A stretch of 64,000 nt of DNA from JBAXTZ01 sp041666525. Its GTDB lineage: Bacteria > Bacillota > Negativicutes > JBAXTZ01. Both the position numbers and the translations under genes were made by a program. The notes under the pieces are model-generated. The model did not search any database. It had not been told where the DNA came from and saw only the letters and a list, made by a program, of their open reading frames with translations. Position 1 is the first letter of the stretch. Every line of letters starts with the position of its first letter. Location: contig JBAYGT010000001.1 of assembly GCA_041666525.1 (NCBI GenBank), positions 382,550 through 446,549 on the forward strand, in the 5' to 3' direction. Of this stretch, positions 1 through 8,391 are shown in pieces.

Positions 1-86
1 GCAACAAACCACATAAATCTACGAACTTTGGCATCCTTGATTGAATAATTGCTAACTGAACCCTTGACAATTTTTATTTCCGCCAT
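1..86 (-). CDS. 5' end of an unidentified protein (partial)
   Basis: The reading frame starts with ATG at 86 behind a GGAGGG ribosome binding site and runs off the window edge after 28 codons. The visible residues begin MAEIKIVKGSVSNYSIKDAK and end with a short hydrophobic stretch (FMWFV) that may open a membrane segment. It lies 24 bases downstream of the ROK regulator gene on the same strand, so it may be co-transcribed with it and could be a target of that regulator. The family is not recognised from so short a piece. Confidence 0.6.
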   Translation of the reverse strand, partial: MAEIKIVKGSVSNYSIKDAKVRRFMWFV

Positions 87-110
87 TTTTCCCTCCACGG
101 CATAGCCGTA

Positions 111-1313
111 TTACAATTTATTTTTACCGATACTTGACAGCGCCCGATCTGAATCCAAAACCAAGTGCGCCGCACCAAGCAAACCGGATTTACGCCCTAA
201 TACTGCTGCCTTCATTTCAACATTGAATGGCAATATCTGTTTGATTTCCCGGGTCATAAACTTAATGCCTTCTCTACCGACTATGGGCATTTCGCCGCCC
301 AACACTACCAACTGCGGACTGATAACCGATACCATCGCCGCAACAGCATATGCCCAATTGCGCAAAATATCTTCCCAAAATTCGCGCGCATTTTTATCCA
401 TCTCGGCCAAATTACGCAGTTGACATAGCAAACTCGAATTATCTTCCGGCACGATCGGTAACAATGCTTTCAGTTTCTTGTCTAAAAAAAACCGTTTGCG
501 AATTGTGCGTGCCGAATAATTCCCTTCAAATATTCCGCCATGCCCAATTGCCGCGTTCTCACGTTTACCAAACATTAAATAGCCAATTTCTCCAGCCATT
601 TCTCCAAACCCTCTGAACAACTGACTATTAACAATAATTCCCGCGCCGATTCCGCTGCTTACATTGATATAAATCATATCATCAACATCTTGTCCAATAC
701 CGGCATTATGTTCACCAAGCGCCATAAGATTTGAATCATTTTCCACAAATATCGGTAATTCGATCCGCTTTTGCAATTCATCAACAATGTGCACACCCTG
801 CCAACCTTTTACTGGAGTGAATAACATTTGACCATCACTCTGCCGAATTGCGCCTGGGATACCAAATCCTAATCCCAGATATCGGTCAACACGTCTGCGA
901 TTGACATCAATGAAAGCATTCACATTGCGGCAAATTTCATCCAACAGTTCGACTCCATATAATTCATCGTCAATCACTGCAAATGATTCAACTTTCGTGG
1001 CGCCGGAAAAATCCATTATCGACATTTCCAAACCATAGCTATTATAGATTACACCAACAATTCCACCGCCTCTAGGATTAAGTTTCAACATAGTCGGTTT
1101 CCGGCCACCCGTCGAATCTCCGGTTCCAATTTCCACCAACCAACCTTCACCAATCAATTCGTCCACCAGCGATGAAACAGCCGGCTTACTAAGGCTTAAC
1201 TCACGAGCCAACATAGCCCGCGATAATTCTCGATGCGCACGCACCGCACGAATGATACTACTCCTGTTAAGTTGTCTCAGCAATGAAGAATTTGCAGTTA
1301 CAATTTTGTTCAT
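111..1313 (-). CDS. ROK-family (NagC/XylR-type) transcriptional regulator
   Basis: A 400-residue protein with an N-terminal winged helix (about residues 15-80; the segment SKPAVSSLVDELIGEGWL is a typical recognition region) followed by a sugar-kinase-like ROK domain (GFGIPGAI, ENDSNLMALGE, GIGAGI). Proteins of this family usually repress sugar-utilisation genes and release DNA on binding a sugar. The Cys-rich zinc motif of active ROK kinases is missing: the matching stretch (GHGGIFEGN) has no Cys, which favours a pure regulator. A 25-bp XylR-like palindrome lies 17 bases upstream of the start, so autoregulation is likely. The start is ATG with a weak AAAGGCGG site. The effector sugar is unknown. 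Confidence 0.85.
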   Translation of the reverse strand: MNKIVTANSSLLRQLNRSSIIRAVRAHRELSRAMLARELSLSKPAVSSLVDELIGEGWLVEIGTGDSTGGRKPTMLKLNPRGGGIVGVIYNSYGLEMSIMDFSGATKVESFAVIDDELYGVELLDEICRNVNAFIDVNRRRVDRYLGLGFGIPGAIRQSDGQMLFTPVKGWQGVHIVDELQKRIELPIFVENDSNLMALGEHNAGIGQDVDDMIYINVSSGIGAGIIVNSQLFRGFGEMAGEIGYLMFGKRENAAIGHGGIFEGNYSARTIRKRFFLDKKLKALLPIVPEDNSSLLCQLRNLAEMDKNAREFWEDILRNWAYAVAAMVSVISPQLVVLGGEMPIVGREGIKFMTREIKQILPFNVEMKAAVLGRKSGLLGAAHLVLDSDRALSSIGKNKL

Positions 1314-1329
1314 CTGACCGCCTTTAATG

Positions 1330-1354
1330 TTAGTTCGTAACCTTTATTAACTAA
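1330..1354. promoter_or_regulatory. Candidate ROK/XylR-type operator
   Basis: A 25-bp inverted repeat TTAGTT-N13-AACTAA sits between the ROK regulator start codon and a weak possible promoter (TTGAAA/TATAAC on the minus strand). Half-sites and overall length match the operator remembered for Firmicutes XylR. The position suggests the regulator represses its own gene. Confidence 0.55.
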
Positions 1355-1555
1355 GTTTGACAAAAAAATATAGTGTTATACAGATATCTCTAAAATTTCA
1401 ACACACAACCCTTCGAAACAATCACTACAATAACTATATTGCTCTTGTTTAATTTCAACACTTCCAGAATAATAACAAACCTGAATAAAATAATCAATAC
1501 AAATTTAATGTTCTGTGAAAATATTTTTATTTGTATTTTTGTTTTTATACACAAT

Positions 1556-2359
1556 TTATCTGCCAAAAAATTTGTAAAAAAAACCTTTTTGTCGAGGCAA
1601 AATCAAACGCTCCGGTTTTGTGACCACCACATTTTCGCTTTTAAAAACCGCACGCGAATTGGTGATGAAAATTTGTTCAGCATACTCAGCGCCGAATTTC
1701 ACCGCCACCTCTTCATAGGCTGATAACAATTTTGTGTTTCGTCCCCGAATGGAGTGTGCATCCGAAGCAACAAAAGAAACAACTTGGTTTTCCAGTAACA
1801 TCAACACACATTTTTGAATTTCAGGACCAAATAAACCCGTAATACTCTTGGAATTAACCTGTAACAACAATCCTTTATGCAACCAGTCTAAAACAATTTC
1901 TGGATTTTTTACAACTTCCGGATAACGTTCCGGATGCGCCATAATCAAACGTATTCCTTTAGTTTGTAAACCAAAAATCACCTTTTCAGCATACTGCGGC
2001 ATTTGCAACATCGGCAATTCAACCAACATATATTTCCCGGAGTTTAAACAATATTCACCAGGTTTGATTTCATCAAGTAACTCTGGTGTTAAAGCAACCT
2101 CTGCTCCGGAAACAACGGTTATATTGATGCCGGCACTTTTAAGATACCCATTAAGTTTTTTGCATTCTTCACAAATGACCGTCCATTGCGGTTGATGTTC
2201 ATTCCAAATGACGTGCGGCGTCGCCGCTATGTAACGAGTACCGCTGTCACAGGCTTGCTTTAGCATTGTCAAGCTGTCGGCAGCGCTTTGCGCTCCATCA
2301 TCAATTCCGGCAATGACATGGGAATGGATATCGAAGAATTTCTTATCAATAATATTCAT
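1556..2359 (-). CDS. CpsB/YwqE-type PHP-domain tyrosine-protein phosphatase
   Basis: A 267-residue PHP-fold metal-dependent phosphatase. Metal ligands are visible in order: FDIHSH near the N-terminus, GIDDGA, ATPH, HPERY in the middle and SDAHS near the C-terminus. Family members remove phosphate from the tyrosine kinase that controls chain length and export of surface polysaccharide. The cognate BY-kinase is not in this window. The start is ATG with an AAGGA site. A near-consensus promoter lies about 55 bases upstream, so this appears to be a single-gene unit, read divergently from the kinase-like gene at 2642. Confidence 0.85.
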   Translation of the reverse strand: MNIIDKKFFDIHSHVIAGIDDGAQSAADSLTMLKQACDSGTRYIAATPHVIWNEHQPQWTVICEECKKLNGYLKSAGINITVVSGAEVALTPELLDEIKPGEYCLNSGKYMLVELPMLQMPQYAEKVIFGLQTKGIRLIMAHPERYPEVVKNPEIVLDWLHKGLLLQVNSKSITGLFGPEIQKCVLMLLENQVVSFVASDAHSIRGRNTKLLSAYEEVAVKFGAEYAEQIFITNSRAVFKSENVVVTKPERLILPRQKGFFYKFFGR

Positions 2360-2412
2360 AATTTTCCTTAGCCAATAGCAGACCTATATTTACTCTTCTG
2401 CGTGACAAAGTC

Positions 2413-2441
2413 ATAATAAACAATAATTGCGGTTATGTCAA
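2413..2441 (-). promoter_or_regulatory. Sigma-A-type promoter for the CpsB-like gene
   Basis: On the minus strand, TTGACA (2441-2436), a 17-base spacer and TATTAT (2418-2413). This is a near-perfect housekeeping promoter, about 55 bases before the start codon at 2359. Confidence 0.7.
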
Positions 2442-2641
2442 TAAAAGACAAATCAATTTGACAAAGCCGCTCATTGAGTGTAAACTTCTCTAAAAAACAA
2501 AAAATTGCTACACAATAGCAATGAAATTTACTCGAAAACTCTGACAGCATTAATTAGCCGCCTGAGTTTTTTTTGTGCTTCGTTCGAAATCTGTCCGCCA
2601 TATACCATTAGCTCATCAATTCATTAATCATGGAGGTCACT

Positions 2642-3286
2642 ATGCTCGAAATGTTAGGTCAAAATTTCTCCGTAAACGAAACGGATTATCTTATCAACAA
2701 ATTCCTTGGTCGCGGTAAATCAGCGTATTCCTTTCTCGCGGAAAATGCTGACGGCACCAAAATTACCCTTAAACTCTTACACGATGAACCGTTCGAGTTC
2801 TATCAATGCGATGATAAATTCCAGGCGGAACTTGACGCCTACGAAGCATTGCACGGCAAACTGCCGTTGCCGGAATTGGTCGCAGTCGATGACGAACGCG
2901 GTTGGTTGGCAAAAGAATATGTGGACGGCGAAAACCTAACCCAACTGATTGCCGAAAACCGTGTCACACCGGAAATCTGGCGACAAATTTTCGCCATATC
3001 CGAGAGTCTTGAACCACAGTTAATCAATATTGATTATTTCCCTGCGAATTTTCTGTGGGATGGCGAAACACTGATTTACGTTGATTATGAAGTCAACACC
3101 TATAATTCCGAATACGACTGGCTGCACTGGGGCATTTATTTCTGGGTTAACAACGAAGGGATGCAGAAATATCTTGAGACCGGCGACGCGCTGGCGATTA
3201 ACGATGGCAAGGCCGGCGGCAAGCCAATCAAAAAACCATTCAGAAATAAAGTACATCAACTAAAACAGCGTTATTCCGTGCAATAA
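2642..3286 (+). CDS. Small protein-kinase-like fold protein, function unknown
   Basis: A 214-residue protein that reads as a minimal kinase fold. It has a glycine-rich loop (GRGKSAYSF, 23-31), a candidate ATP-binding Lys44 (TLKLL), Glu63, a catalytic-loop-like D131-YFPA-N136 and a D148-YE in the DFG position. All key kinase positions are filled, so it may be active, but its substrate cannot be told. I place the start at the ATG at 2642 because a GGAGGT site at 2632-2637 precedes it by five bases; an ATG 12 bases earlier overlaps that site. It stands alone on the plus strand and ends at a bidirectional terminator. Alternatives are a RIO-like or aminoglycoside-phosphotransferase-like enzyme. 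Confidence 0.65.
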   Translation: MLEMLGQNFSVNETDYLINKFLGRGKSAYSFLAENADGTKITLKLLHDEPFEFYQCDDKFQAELDAYEALHGKLPLPELVAVDDERGWLAKEYVDGENLTQLIAENRVTPEIWRQIFAISESLEPQLINIDYFPANFLWDGETLIYVDYEVNTYNSEYDWLHWGIYFWVNNEGMQKYLETGDALAINDGKAGGKPIKKPFRNKVHQLKQRYSVQ

Positions 3287-3322
3287 AACTAGCTAATACC
3301 TAAATAGCACTTCACAAAAAAG

Positions 3323-3360
3323 CAAGCCACGGAAATCTTTCTGTGGCTTGTTTTAAATTT
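3323..3360. terminator. Bidirectional intrinsic terminator
   Basis: The stem CAAGCCAC (3323-3330) pairs with GTGGCTTG (3343-3350), followed by TTTTAAATTTT on the plus strand and A-rich sequence before it. It separates the convergent kinase-like and methyltransferase genes. Confidence 0.75.
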
Positions 3361-4181
3361 TATTTCGCCAGTACTGCCCACCAATGCCCAAAGTTTCCTT
3401 CAGACACTGCCGACAAGATTGCGTCGGTGCGCTGTGAAAAAGCCTGCGCTTCAGATTCGCCAACCAATTCAACAACTTTCAACCAATTATCATCCAACAA
3501 TAAGCGCATTTTCTGCCAGTGTCTGCGATATTGACGCGAAGTATCATTACACAACAAAACCAGCGCCGGGCAATCATTCAGCAGCGCACTGATTTCATCA
3601 TACCCAGGCGGCAGTTGAATCCCCCAACTATTAATAACGTTGGCCGCGGCGGTAGTATATACGTCACAACTATAGCCAGATATAGAAATAATTCTGTCTG
3701 GTTTCACCCAGCTAAGCAGTTTGCTGAAATCACCAACTATGTTTGGGGAATAACACAAGACGTCATGTGCTATTACTAAATCATAACACTTAGCGCTATT
3801 GAAATTGTCGATTTTTGCCTGCCAAAAATTTATTTTGCCAGATAATCCATTAGTCTCTATCAGCTCCGCGGCACTGGACAACATATCCCAAGACGGATCA
3901 AACGCATCGACACAAGCATCATTATGCTTCGCCCACCAAAGTGTAGTCTGTCCACGGCCGCAACCGGCGTCCAGCACTGATATTTTTTTTGTTCCCAATA
4001 ACCTGCGCAATAGTTCAAACGGTTGTTCACCCAGCGGATTATAGTACACCCGCCCTAACAAATTTTGCAGTTGTATTTGTTTATCAGCATAAATTGCCGC
4101 CGCACGCGCTTTGTCATTGTCGCCTTTGTTGCTGTCAACTGTGAACCGAACCGGGCCGCTGGTACTTGTTTCTATTTTCAT
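3360..4181 (-). CDS. Class I SAM-dependent methyltransferase
   Basis: A 273-residue protein with the Rossmann methyltransferase motif I (VLDAGCGRGQTT, around residue 65), an acidic residue after strand 2 (DAFDPS) and motif IV-like AHDVLCYS. The substrate is not apparent. It starts five bases after the mccB stop with a GAGGTAG binding site, so it is the last gene of the permease-mccA-mccB unit. Bacillus subtilis also has a methyltransferase (YrrT) in its mccA-mccB operon; whether this one is equivalent is inference. Confidence 0.75.
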   Translation of the reverse strand: MKIETSTSGPVRFTVDSNKGDNDKARAAAIYADKQIQLQNLLGRVYYNPLGEQPFELLRRLLGTKKISVLDAGCGRGQTTLWWAKHNDACVDAFDPSWDMLSSAAELIETNGLSGKINFWQAKIDNFNSAKCYDLVIAHDVLCYSPNIVGDFSKLLSWVKPDRIISISGYSCDVYTTAAANVINSWGIQLPPGYDEISALLNDCPALVLLCNDTSRQYRRHWQKMRLLLDDNWLKVVELVGESEAQAFSQRTDAILSAVSEGNFGHWWAVLAK

Positions 4182-4185
4182 TTTA

Positions 4186-5337
4186 CTACCTCAGCGCTTG
4201 TTCTAAATCTTCCAATAAATCTGCCTCATCCTCAATACCCACTGATATCCTGATTAAATTATCGCTAATTCCTAATTGTATTCGTATTTCGGCGGGAATG
4301 GACGCATGCGTCATTATCGCCGGATGTTCAATCAGACTCTCGACACCGCCCAAACTTTCCGCCAATTGAAACAGTTTTACTCTTTCCAAAAACCGTTTTG
4401 ATTCTTCAAGTCCGCCTTTGATAAAAAATGTTATCATACCGCCAAAGCCGCTCATCTGCAATTTGGCAATTTCATACTGATTGTGCGAAACCAGTCCCGG
4501 ATAAATCACTCGTTCAACCTGCGGATGTTGTTCGAGGTATTTGGCAATTTGCAAGGCATTGGCACAATGTTTTTCCATCCGCAATTGCAATGTTTTCATT
4601 CCCCGCAGCAACAGAAATGAATCAAACGGTGACAAAATACTGCCAATGGCATTGTGCAAAAACCGGATCCGTTCGGTCAAAGCAGATTCTTCGCGGACGA
4701 TTACGGCACCGGCAATAATATCGGAGTGTCCGTTTAAATATTTAGTTGCTGAATGCACGACAATATCAAAACCCAAGACTAACGGTTTTTGTAAATACGG
4801 CGTGGCAAAAGTATTATCACATACCGTTATAATGCCGTATGCTTGGGCGATTTGGGCAATTCGTGCCAGATCAACAATCCTCAGCATCGGATTGCTCGGT
4901 GATTCCACCCAAATCATTTTCACCGATGAATCAATCGCTTGCCGCAGCGCGTCAATATTCGTGAGATCAACATACTTTACCCGTAAATCGGCGTTGATTT
5001 TTTTAACTTCATCAAACAACCGAAATGTACCGCCATACATATCGTCCATAGCAATAATTGTGCTGCCGTGCGGAAAGGCATCCAACACCGTAGAAGAAGC
5101 CGCCAACCCGGACGCAAAAGCAAATGCGGCAACGCCTTCTTCCAAGTCAGCAAGACAAGTTTCCAACGCCTGCCGGGTCGGATTACCCGACCGCGAGTAT
5201 TCATAGCCTTTGTTAACGCCCGGACTGGCTTGCGCGAAAGTAGAGGTCGCAAATATCGGCGTTATTACCGCCCCGGTAGCTGTTTCCGGATCCTGTCCGG
5301 CGTGGATGGCGCGAGTAGCAAATCCCTGTTTATTCAT
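4186..5337 (-). CDS. mccB: Cystathionine gamma-lyase / gamma-synthase (MccB-like)
   Basis: A 383-residue PLP enzyme of the Cys/Met metabolism family. The PLP lysine is K199 in HSATKYLNGHSD; SRSGNPTR and the C-terminal GGVESLIEHPAIMTH are family hallmarks. Beside a cystathionine beta-synthase-like gene it most likely cleaves cystathionine to cysteine, completing reverse transsulfuration; gamma-synthase activity cannot be excluded from sequence. An open frame extends to 5442 but overlaps mccA. The ATG at 5337, with an AGGAGA site and the usual family N-terminus (ATRAIHAGQ), is preferred. It overlaps the mccA end by only a few bases' spacing and is clearly co-transcribed. Confidence 0.85.
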   Translation of the reverse strand: MNKQGFATRAIHAGQDPETATGAVITPIFATSTFAQASPGVNKGYEYSRSGNPTRQALETCLADLEEGVAAFAFASGLAASSTVLDAFPHGSTIIAMDDMYGGTFRLFDEVKKINADLRVKYVDLTNIDALRQAIDSSVKMIWVESPSNPMLRIVDLARIAQIAQAYGIITVCDNTFATPYLQKPLVLGFDIVVHSATKYLNGHSDIIAGAVIVREESALTERIRFLHNAIGSILSPFDSFLLLRGMKTLQLRMEKHCANALQIAKYLEQHPQVERVIYPGLVSHNQYEIAKLQMSGFGGMITFFIKGGLEESKRFLERVKLFQLAESLGGVESLIEHPAIMTHASIPAEIRIQLGISDNLIRISVGIEDEADLLEDLEQALR

Positions 5338-5359
5338 ATCAATACAATCTCCTGTTCCA

Positions 5360-6331
5360 TTATTCAACGCTGAATCCGCGTTCGCGCATCCAGTCATCAT
5401 TAAAAACTTTTGACAAATACTTGTTACCGGTGTCGCAGACAAAAGTAATTATGTTTTTCGATTGCACCTGCTGTTGTGCGTACCGGACCGCGGCTGCAAT
5501 CAACACTCCGCTTGATGTCCCGGCGAGAATCCCCTCTTTTTTCAGTAACGCACGGATGGTGGCGAAGGCCTGGGCATCAGTTATCGTATATGCAGCTTTC
5601 ACCAGCGAAAAATCGCACATCTCCGGCACAAAATCCTCACCAATTCCTTCAACGTACCAACTGCCCGGCTCATCGTGTTTTCCGGTCATAATATAATCTG
5701 CGAGAATCGAACCGGCAGGGTCGGCCAACACAAATTCCGGCGGCGCTGGCAGCGTTTTAAAGTAATCGGTCAACCCGCGCAGCGTACCGCCTGAACCGAC
5801 GCCGACTACGATGGCATCGACTTTACCATCCATATGTTGCCAGATTTCCGGTCCGGTGGTCGTGCTGTGCGCCAGCGGATTATCCAGGTTGCAAAACTGA
5901 TTTATGAAAAACGAATTTTCCGTTTCCTGAGACAAGCGCAGAGCATAATCCTGGTAATACTCCGGGTGGCCTTTGGCAACATCAGAGCGGGTCATTACGA
6001 TTTTTGCACCCAATGCTTTTAAGTGGGCTATTTTTTCCGCGCTCATCTTATCCGGAATCACAAGAACAAGTTTGTAACCTTTCTTCAGCGCTACCAGCGC
6101 CAGTCCGAGACCAGTATTTCCGGCAGTTGCCTCAATCAGTGTCGCGCCGGGCTTGAGCAGTCCCCGCGCCTCTGCGCTTTCGATAATTGATTTGCCAATC
6201 CGGTCTTTGATTGAACCGGATGGGTTTTGATTTTCCAGTTTCAAAAACAATCGGCTGTTACCGGTGTCAAAGCAACCAATTTCAACAATCGGCGTGTTGC
6301 CGATCAAATCCAGTGAATCTTTGTAAAACAT
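5360..6331 (-). CDS. mccA: Cystathionine beta-synthase-like PLP enzyme (MccA-like)
   Basis: A 323-residue fold-type II PLP enzyme: K42 in PSGSIKDR binds PLP, EATAGNTG is the phosphate/substrate loop and GVGSGGTLRG binds the cofactor phosphate. The EGIGEDFVPE stretch and the C-terminal NKYLSKVFNDDWM resemble cystathionine beta-synthase more than cysteine synthase, as in Bacillus MccA. It lacks the heme and CBS domains of the animal enzyme. It should condense (O-acetyl)serine with homocysteine to cystathionine, used by the next gene. The start codon overlaps the permease stop (TAATG), showing tight coupling. Confidence 0.82.
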   Translation of the reverse strand: MFYKDSLDLIGNTPIVEIGCFDTGNSRLFLKLENQNPSGSIKDRIGKSIIESAEARGLLKPGATLIEATAGNTGLGLALVALKKGYKLVLVIPDKMSAEKIAHLKALGAKIVMTRSDVAKGHPEYYQDYALRLSQETENSFFINQFCNLDNPLAHSTTTGPEIWQHMDGKVDAIVVGVGSGGTLRGLTDYFKTLPAPPEFVLADPAGSILADYIMTGKHDEPGSWYVEGIGEDFVPEMCDFSLVKAAYTITDAQAFATIRALLKKEGILAGTSSGVLIAAAVRYAQQQVQSKNIITFVCDTGNKYLSKVFNDDWMRERGFSVE

Positions 6332-7737
6332 TACATTACCTCGCTTTTTTTAATTTGTGTTTCCGACAAAACACTGTTCCTGTAACCATAAAATACGTAT
6401 ATCAAAATCCCGATAATCGCCCAAATACAAAAAAAACACCAAGTTACCCCCGATAAATTTAACATCAGGTAACCGCAGGTAATCACCGCCAACGGCATTA
6501 TCACATAAGCCGCCGGACAACGAAACGGCCGGTTTATATCCGGTTGAGTAAATCGCAAAACAAACACACCCACCGATGCGACGATGAAAGCAAACAGCGT
6601 GCCGATATTTACCATCTCCGCCAAAACCTCGATTTTTACCAACCCGACGACTGTTGCTACAATCATACCGGTGACCAATGTTAACCGGTGCGGCGTCCTG
6701 TATAAGTTATGGATTTTTCCAATCTTTTGCGGCAACAAACCGTCGCGCGCCATTGCCAGAAATAATCTGATTTGAGCGTATAGCAACCCCAATATCACTG
6801 CTGCCAGTCCGACGATAACGCCAACACCGACCAATGCTGCGCCAAATTTGTAGCCGGCGGCTTCCATGACCATGACAATCGGTGCACCGTTTGCCAAAAG
6901 ATGATAAGGTACAACGCCGGTCATAACCGCCGTTACAATTACATATAATACCGTTGTTACTGCCAGCGTGCCCAAAATACTGCGCGGGATATCGCGCTGG
7001 GGATTCGCGGTTTCTTCGGCACTATTGGCAATAATATCAAACCCAAGATAAGAAAAGAACGCAAACGATGCACCGGTCAATACACCCTGCCAGCCAAATG
7101 GCAGAAACGGCGTCCAATTGGCAGGATTAACAGCCGGGATACAAAGAATAATAAATATCGCGACAATTGACAGCTTAATTGCTACCAGAATCCGATTCAG
7201 TTTAGCGCTTTCACGCGCACCGTGATACAGAACCGAAGTAATTGTCAGCACCAACAATACAGCTGGTAGATTAATCCAGCCACCGTTCGCCGGAACCTTC
7301 AACAATGATTCGGGAACATTCAAGCCCAGCCGTTGCACTAAATTTGCTACATATTGTGACCAACCAGAAGAAACTGCAGCAGCTCCAATACCATATTCCA
7401 ATATTAACGCCCAACCTACCAGCCAGGCAATCAATTCACCTAAAGCCGAGTATGCATAAGTATAAACACTTCCGGCAACCGGCGTCATTGCAGCCAGTTC
7501 GGCGTACGCCAATCCCGCAAACCCGCAGGCAAATCCGGAAAACACAAACGACAACATCAAACCCGGACCGGCATATTCGGCAGCACCGATACCGGTAAAT
7601 ACAAATACTCCGGTGCCGATTATTATACCGATACCAAGACAGATTAAATCCCAGGGAGTCAGCACCCGGCGTAACCCGCTAGACTTCGCCGCTTTATTCA
7701 TATCAGAAATAGATTTTTTACGAAAAACATCAGCCAT
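6331..7737 (-). CDS. APC-superfamily amino acid permease (YfnA/CAT-like)
   Basis: A 468-residue inner-membrane protein with about 12 hydrophobic segments. The first carries GIGIIIGTGVFVFTG, the APC signature for substrate and ion binding. I start at the ATG at 7737, seven bases after GGAGG; a longer frame to 7779 runs through a terminator-like hairpin and is unlikely. The stop overlaps the mccA start, so the permease leads a four-gene sulfur amino acid operon, and its substrate may be a sulfur amino acid or precursor (inference from context). The leader holds a promoter followed by a terminator-like hairpin. Confidence 0.85.
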   Translation of the reverse strand: MADVFRKKSISDMNKAAKSSGLRRVLTPWDLICLGIGIIIGTGVFVFTGIGAAEYAGPGLMLSFVFSGFACGFAGLAYAELAAMTPVAGSVYTYAYSALGELIAWLVGWALILEYGIGAAAVSSGWSQYVANLVQRLGLNVPESLLKVPANGGWINLPAVLLVLTITSVLYHGARESAKLNRILVAIKLSIVAIFIILCIPAVNPANWTPFLPFGWQGVLTGASFAFFSYLGFDIIANSAEETANPQRDIPRSILGTLAVTTVLYVIVTAVMTGVVPYHLLANGAPIVMVMEAAGYKFGAALVGVGVIVGLAAVILGLLYAQIRLFLAMARDGLLPQKIGKIHNLYRTPHRLTLVTGMIVATVVGLVKIEVLAEMVNIGTLFAFIVASVGVFVLRFTQPDINRPFRCPAAYVIMPLAVITCGYLMLNLSGVTWCFFCIWAIIGILIYVFYGYRNSVLSETQIKKSEVM

Positions 7738-7751
7738 CCAGCACCTCCCCG

Positions 7752-7789
7752 TCAAAAAGCAAAAGACCGAAGACATCACGTCTCCGGCC
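7752..7789 (-). terminator. Intrinsic terminator / possible attenuator in the permease leader
   Basis: On the minus strand a 10-bp stem (7789-7780 with 7774-7765, two wobble pairs) and a GTGAT loop are followed by TTTTGCTTTTTG. It lies downstream of a good promoter but upstream of the permease binding site. It may either end the incoming upstream transcript or act as an attenuator for the permease operon. Confidence 0.65.
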
Positions 7790-7824
7790 TTCAGTATTTC
7801 TGATCAACCAAGTAAATTTATTTG

Positions 7825-7853
7825 ATGGTAACAAATATTTGCACACTTGTCAA
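7825..7853 (-). promoter_or_regulatory. Promoter for the permease-mccA-mccB operon
   Basis: Minus strand TTGACA (7853-7848), 17-base spacer, TACCAT (7830-7825). The predicted start near 7818 gives a leader of about 80 bases that contains the hairpin at 7765-7789. Confidence 0.5.
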
Positions 7854-7887
7854 TGTTTTGTTAATCATGCTATCTGATATTCTTATT

Positions 7888-8355
7888 TCAGTCCGTCAAT
7901 TCCGCAAAAATCGTAATCTCATTATTTGCAGTCTCGGCTGACGTTATTTTGATTACATCCAGCAGCGGCCGGCCAAACATCCGGCTGCCACTTAGCAGCC
8001 TTATTAGTGCCCGGCGCATATTGAAGACGTATTTGTCATCACGCTTTTCGTACTGCGGCAAAAATCGCTCCAGCATGTTCAGCGCCATGGCGATAGTATT
8101 GTCGCTCGGTTTGATAACAATTTCGCTACGGCTGTAATCATGAACACATTCACATAGTTCAAACTTAACATTAAAACTGGTAGCCAGCAGTGCGCTAACA
8201 CCAACCTGAACATTTAGTTCGATAAAATTACGCTCCAGCAACTTGGCGTTAAGCGAGCGGATTAACCGCGGGGTTCTTGTGGCTTCATTCAAACCGCGGT
8301 TAAGTGCGGCTTCAGAAAGCGAAAATTGGATAGATTGGTTATTCTTGTCTCTCAA
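7888..8355 (-). CDS. Conserved-looking protein of unknown function next to PTS IIC
   Basis: A 155-residue soluble protein without signal peptide or membrane segment that I cannot place in a family. It is rich in charged residues and has an Arg-rich middle (MRRALIRLLSGSRMFGR). The start is a TTG at 8355 with an AGGTAA site eight bases before it; no better-placed ATG exists. It begins 36 bases after the PTS IIC stop and is probably co-transcribed with it and the GH13-GH77 enzyme, so a role in alpha-glucan uptake or use is possible but unproven. Confidence 0.6.
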   Translation of the reverse strand: MRDKNNQSIQFSLSEAALNRGLNEATRTPRLIRSLNAKLLERNFIELNVQVGVSALLATSFNVKFELCECVHDYSRSEIVIKPSDNTIAMALNMLERFLPQYEKRDDKYVFNMRRALIRLLSGSRMFGRPLLDVIKITSAETANNEITIFAELTD

Positions 8356-8391
8356 TGATCTTACCTGCTTATAATTTTTCAGTAACTGTTT

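Noticed and set aside
1361..1385. Plus-strand TTGACA followed by TACAGA as a promoter
   Set aside because: No plus-strand gene follows it; only the convergent CpsB-like gene lies downstream.
2368..2550. 60-codon open frame on the minus strand upstream of the CpsB-like gene
   Set aside because: It overlaps the strong TTGACA/TATTAT promoter, has no good binding site and a composition like noncoding DNA.
7738..7820. SAM riboswitch or T-box in the permease leader
   Set aside because: The leader is only about 80 bases and lacks the conserved T-box or S-box segments; only a terminator stem is visible.
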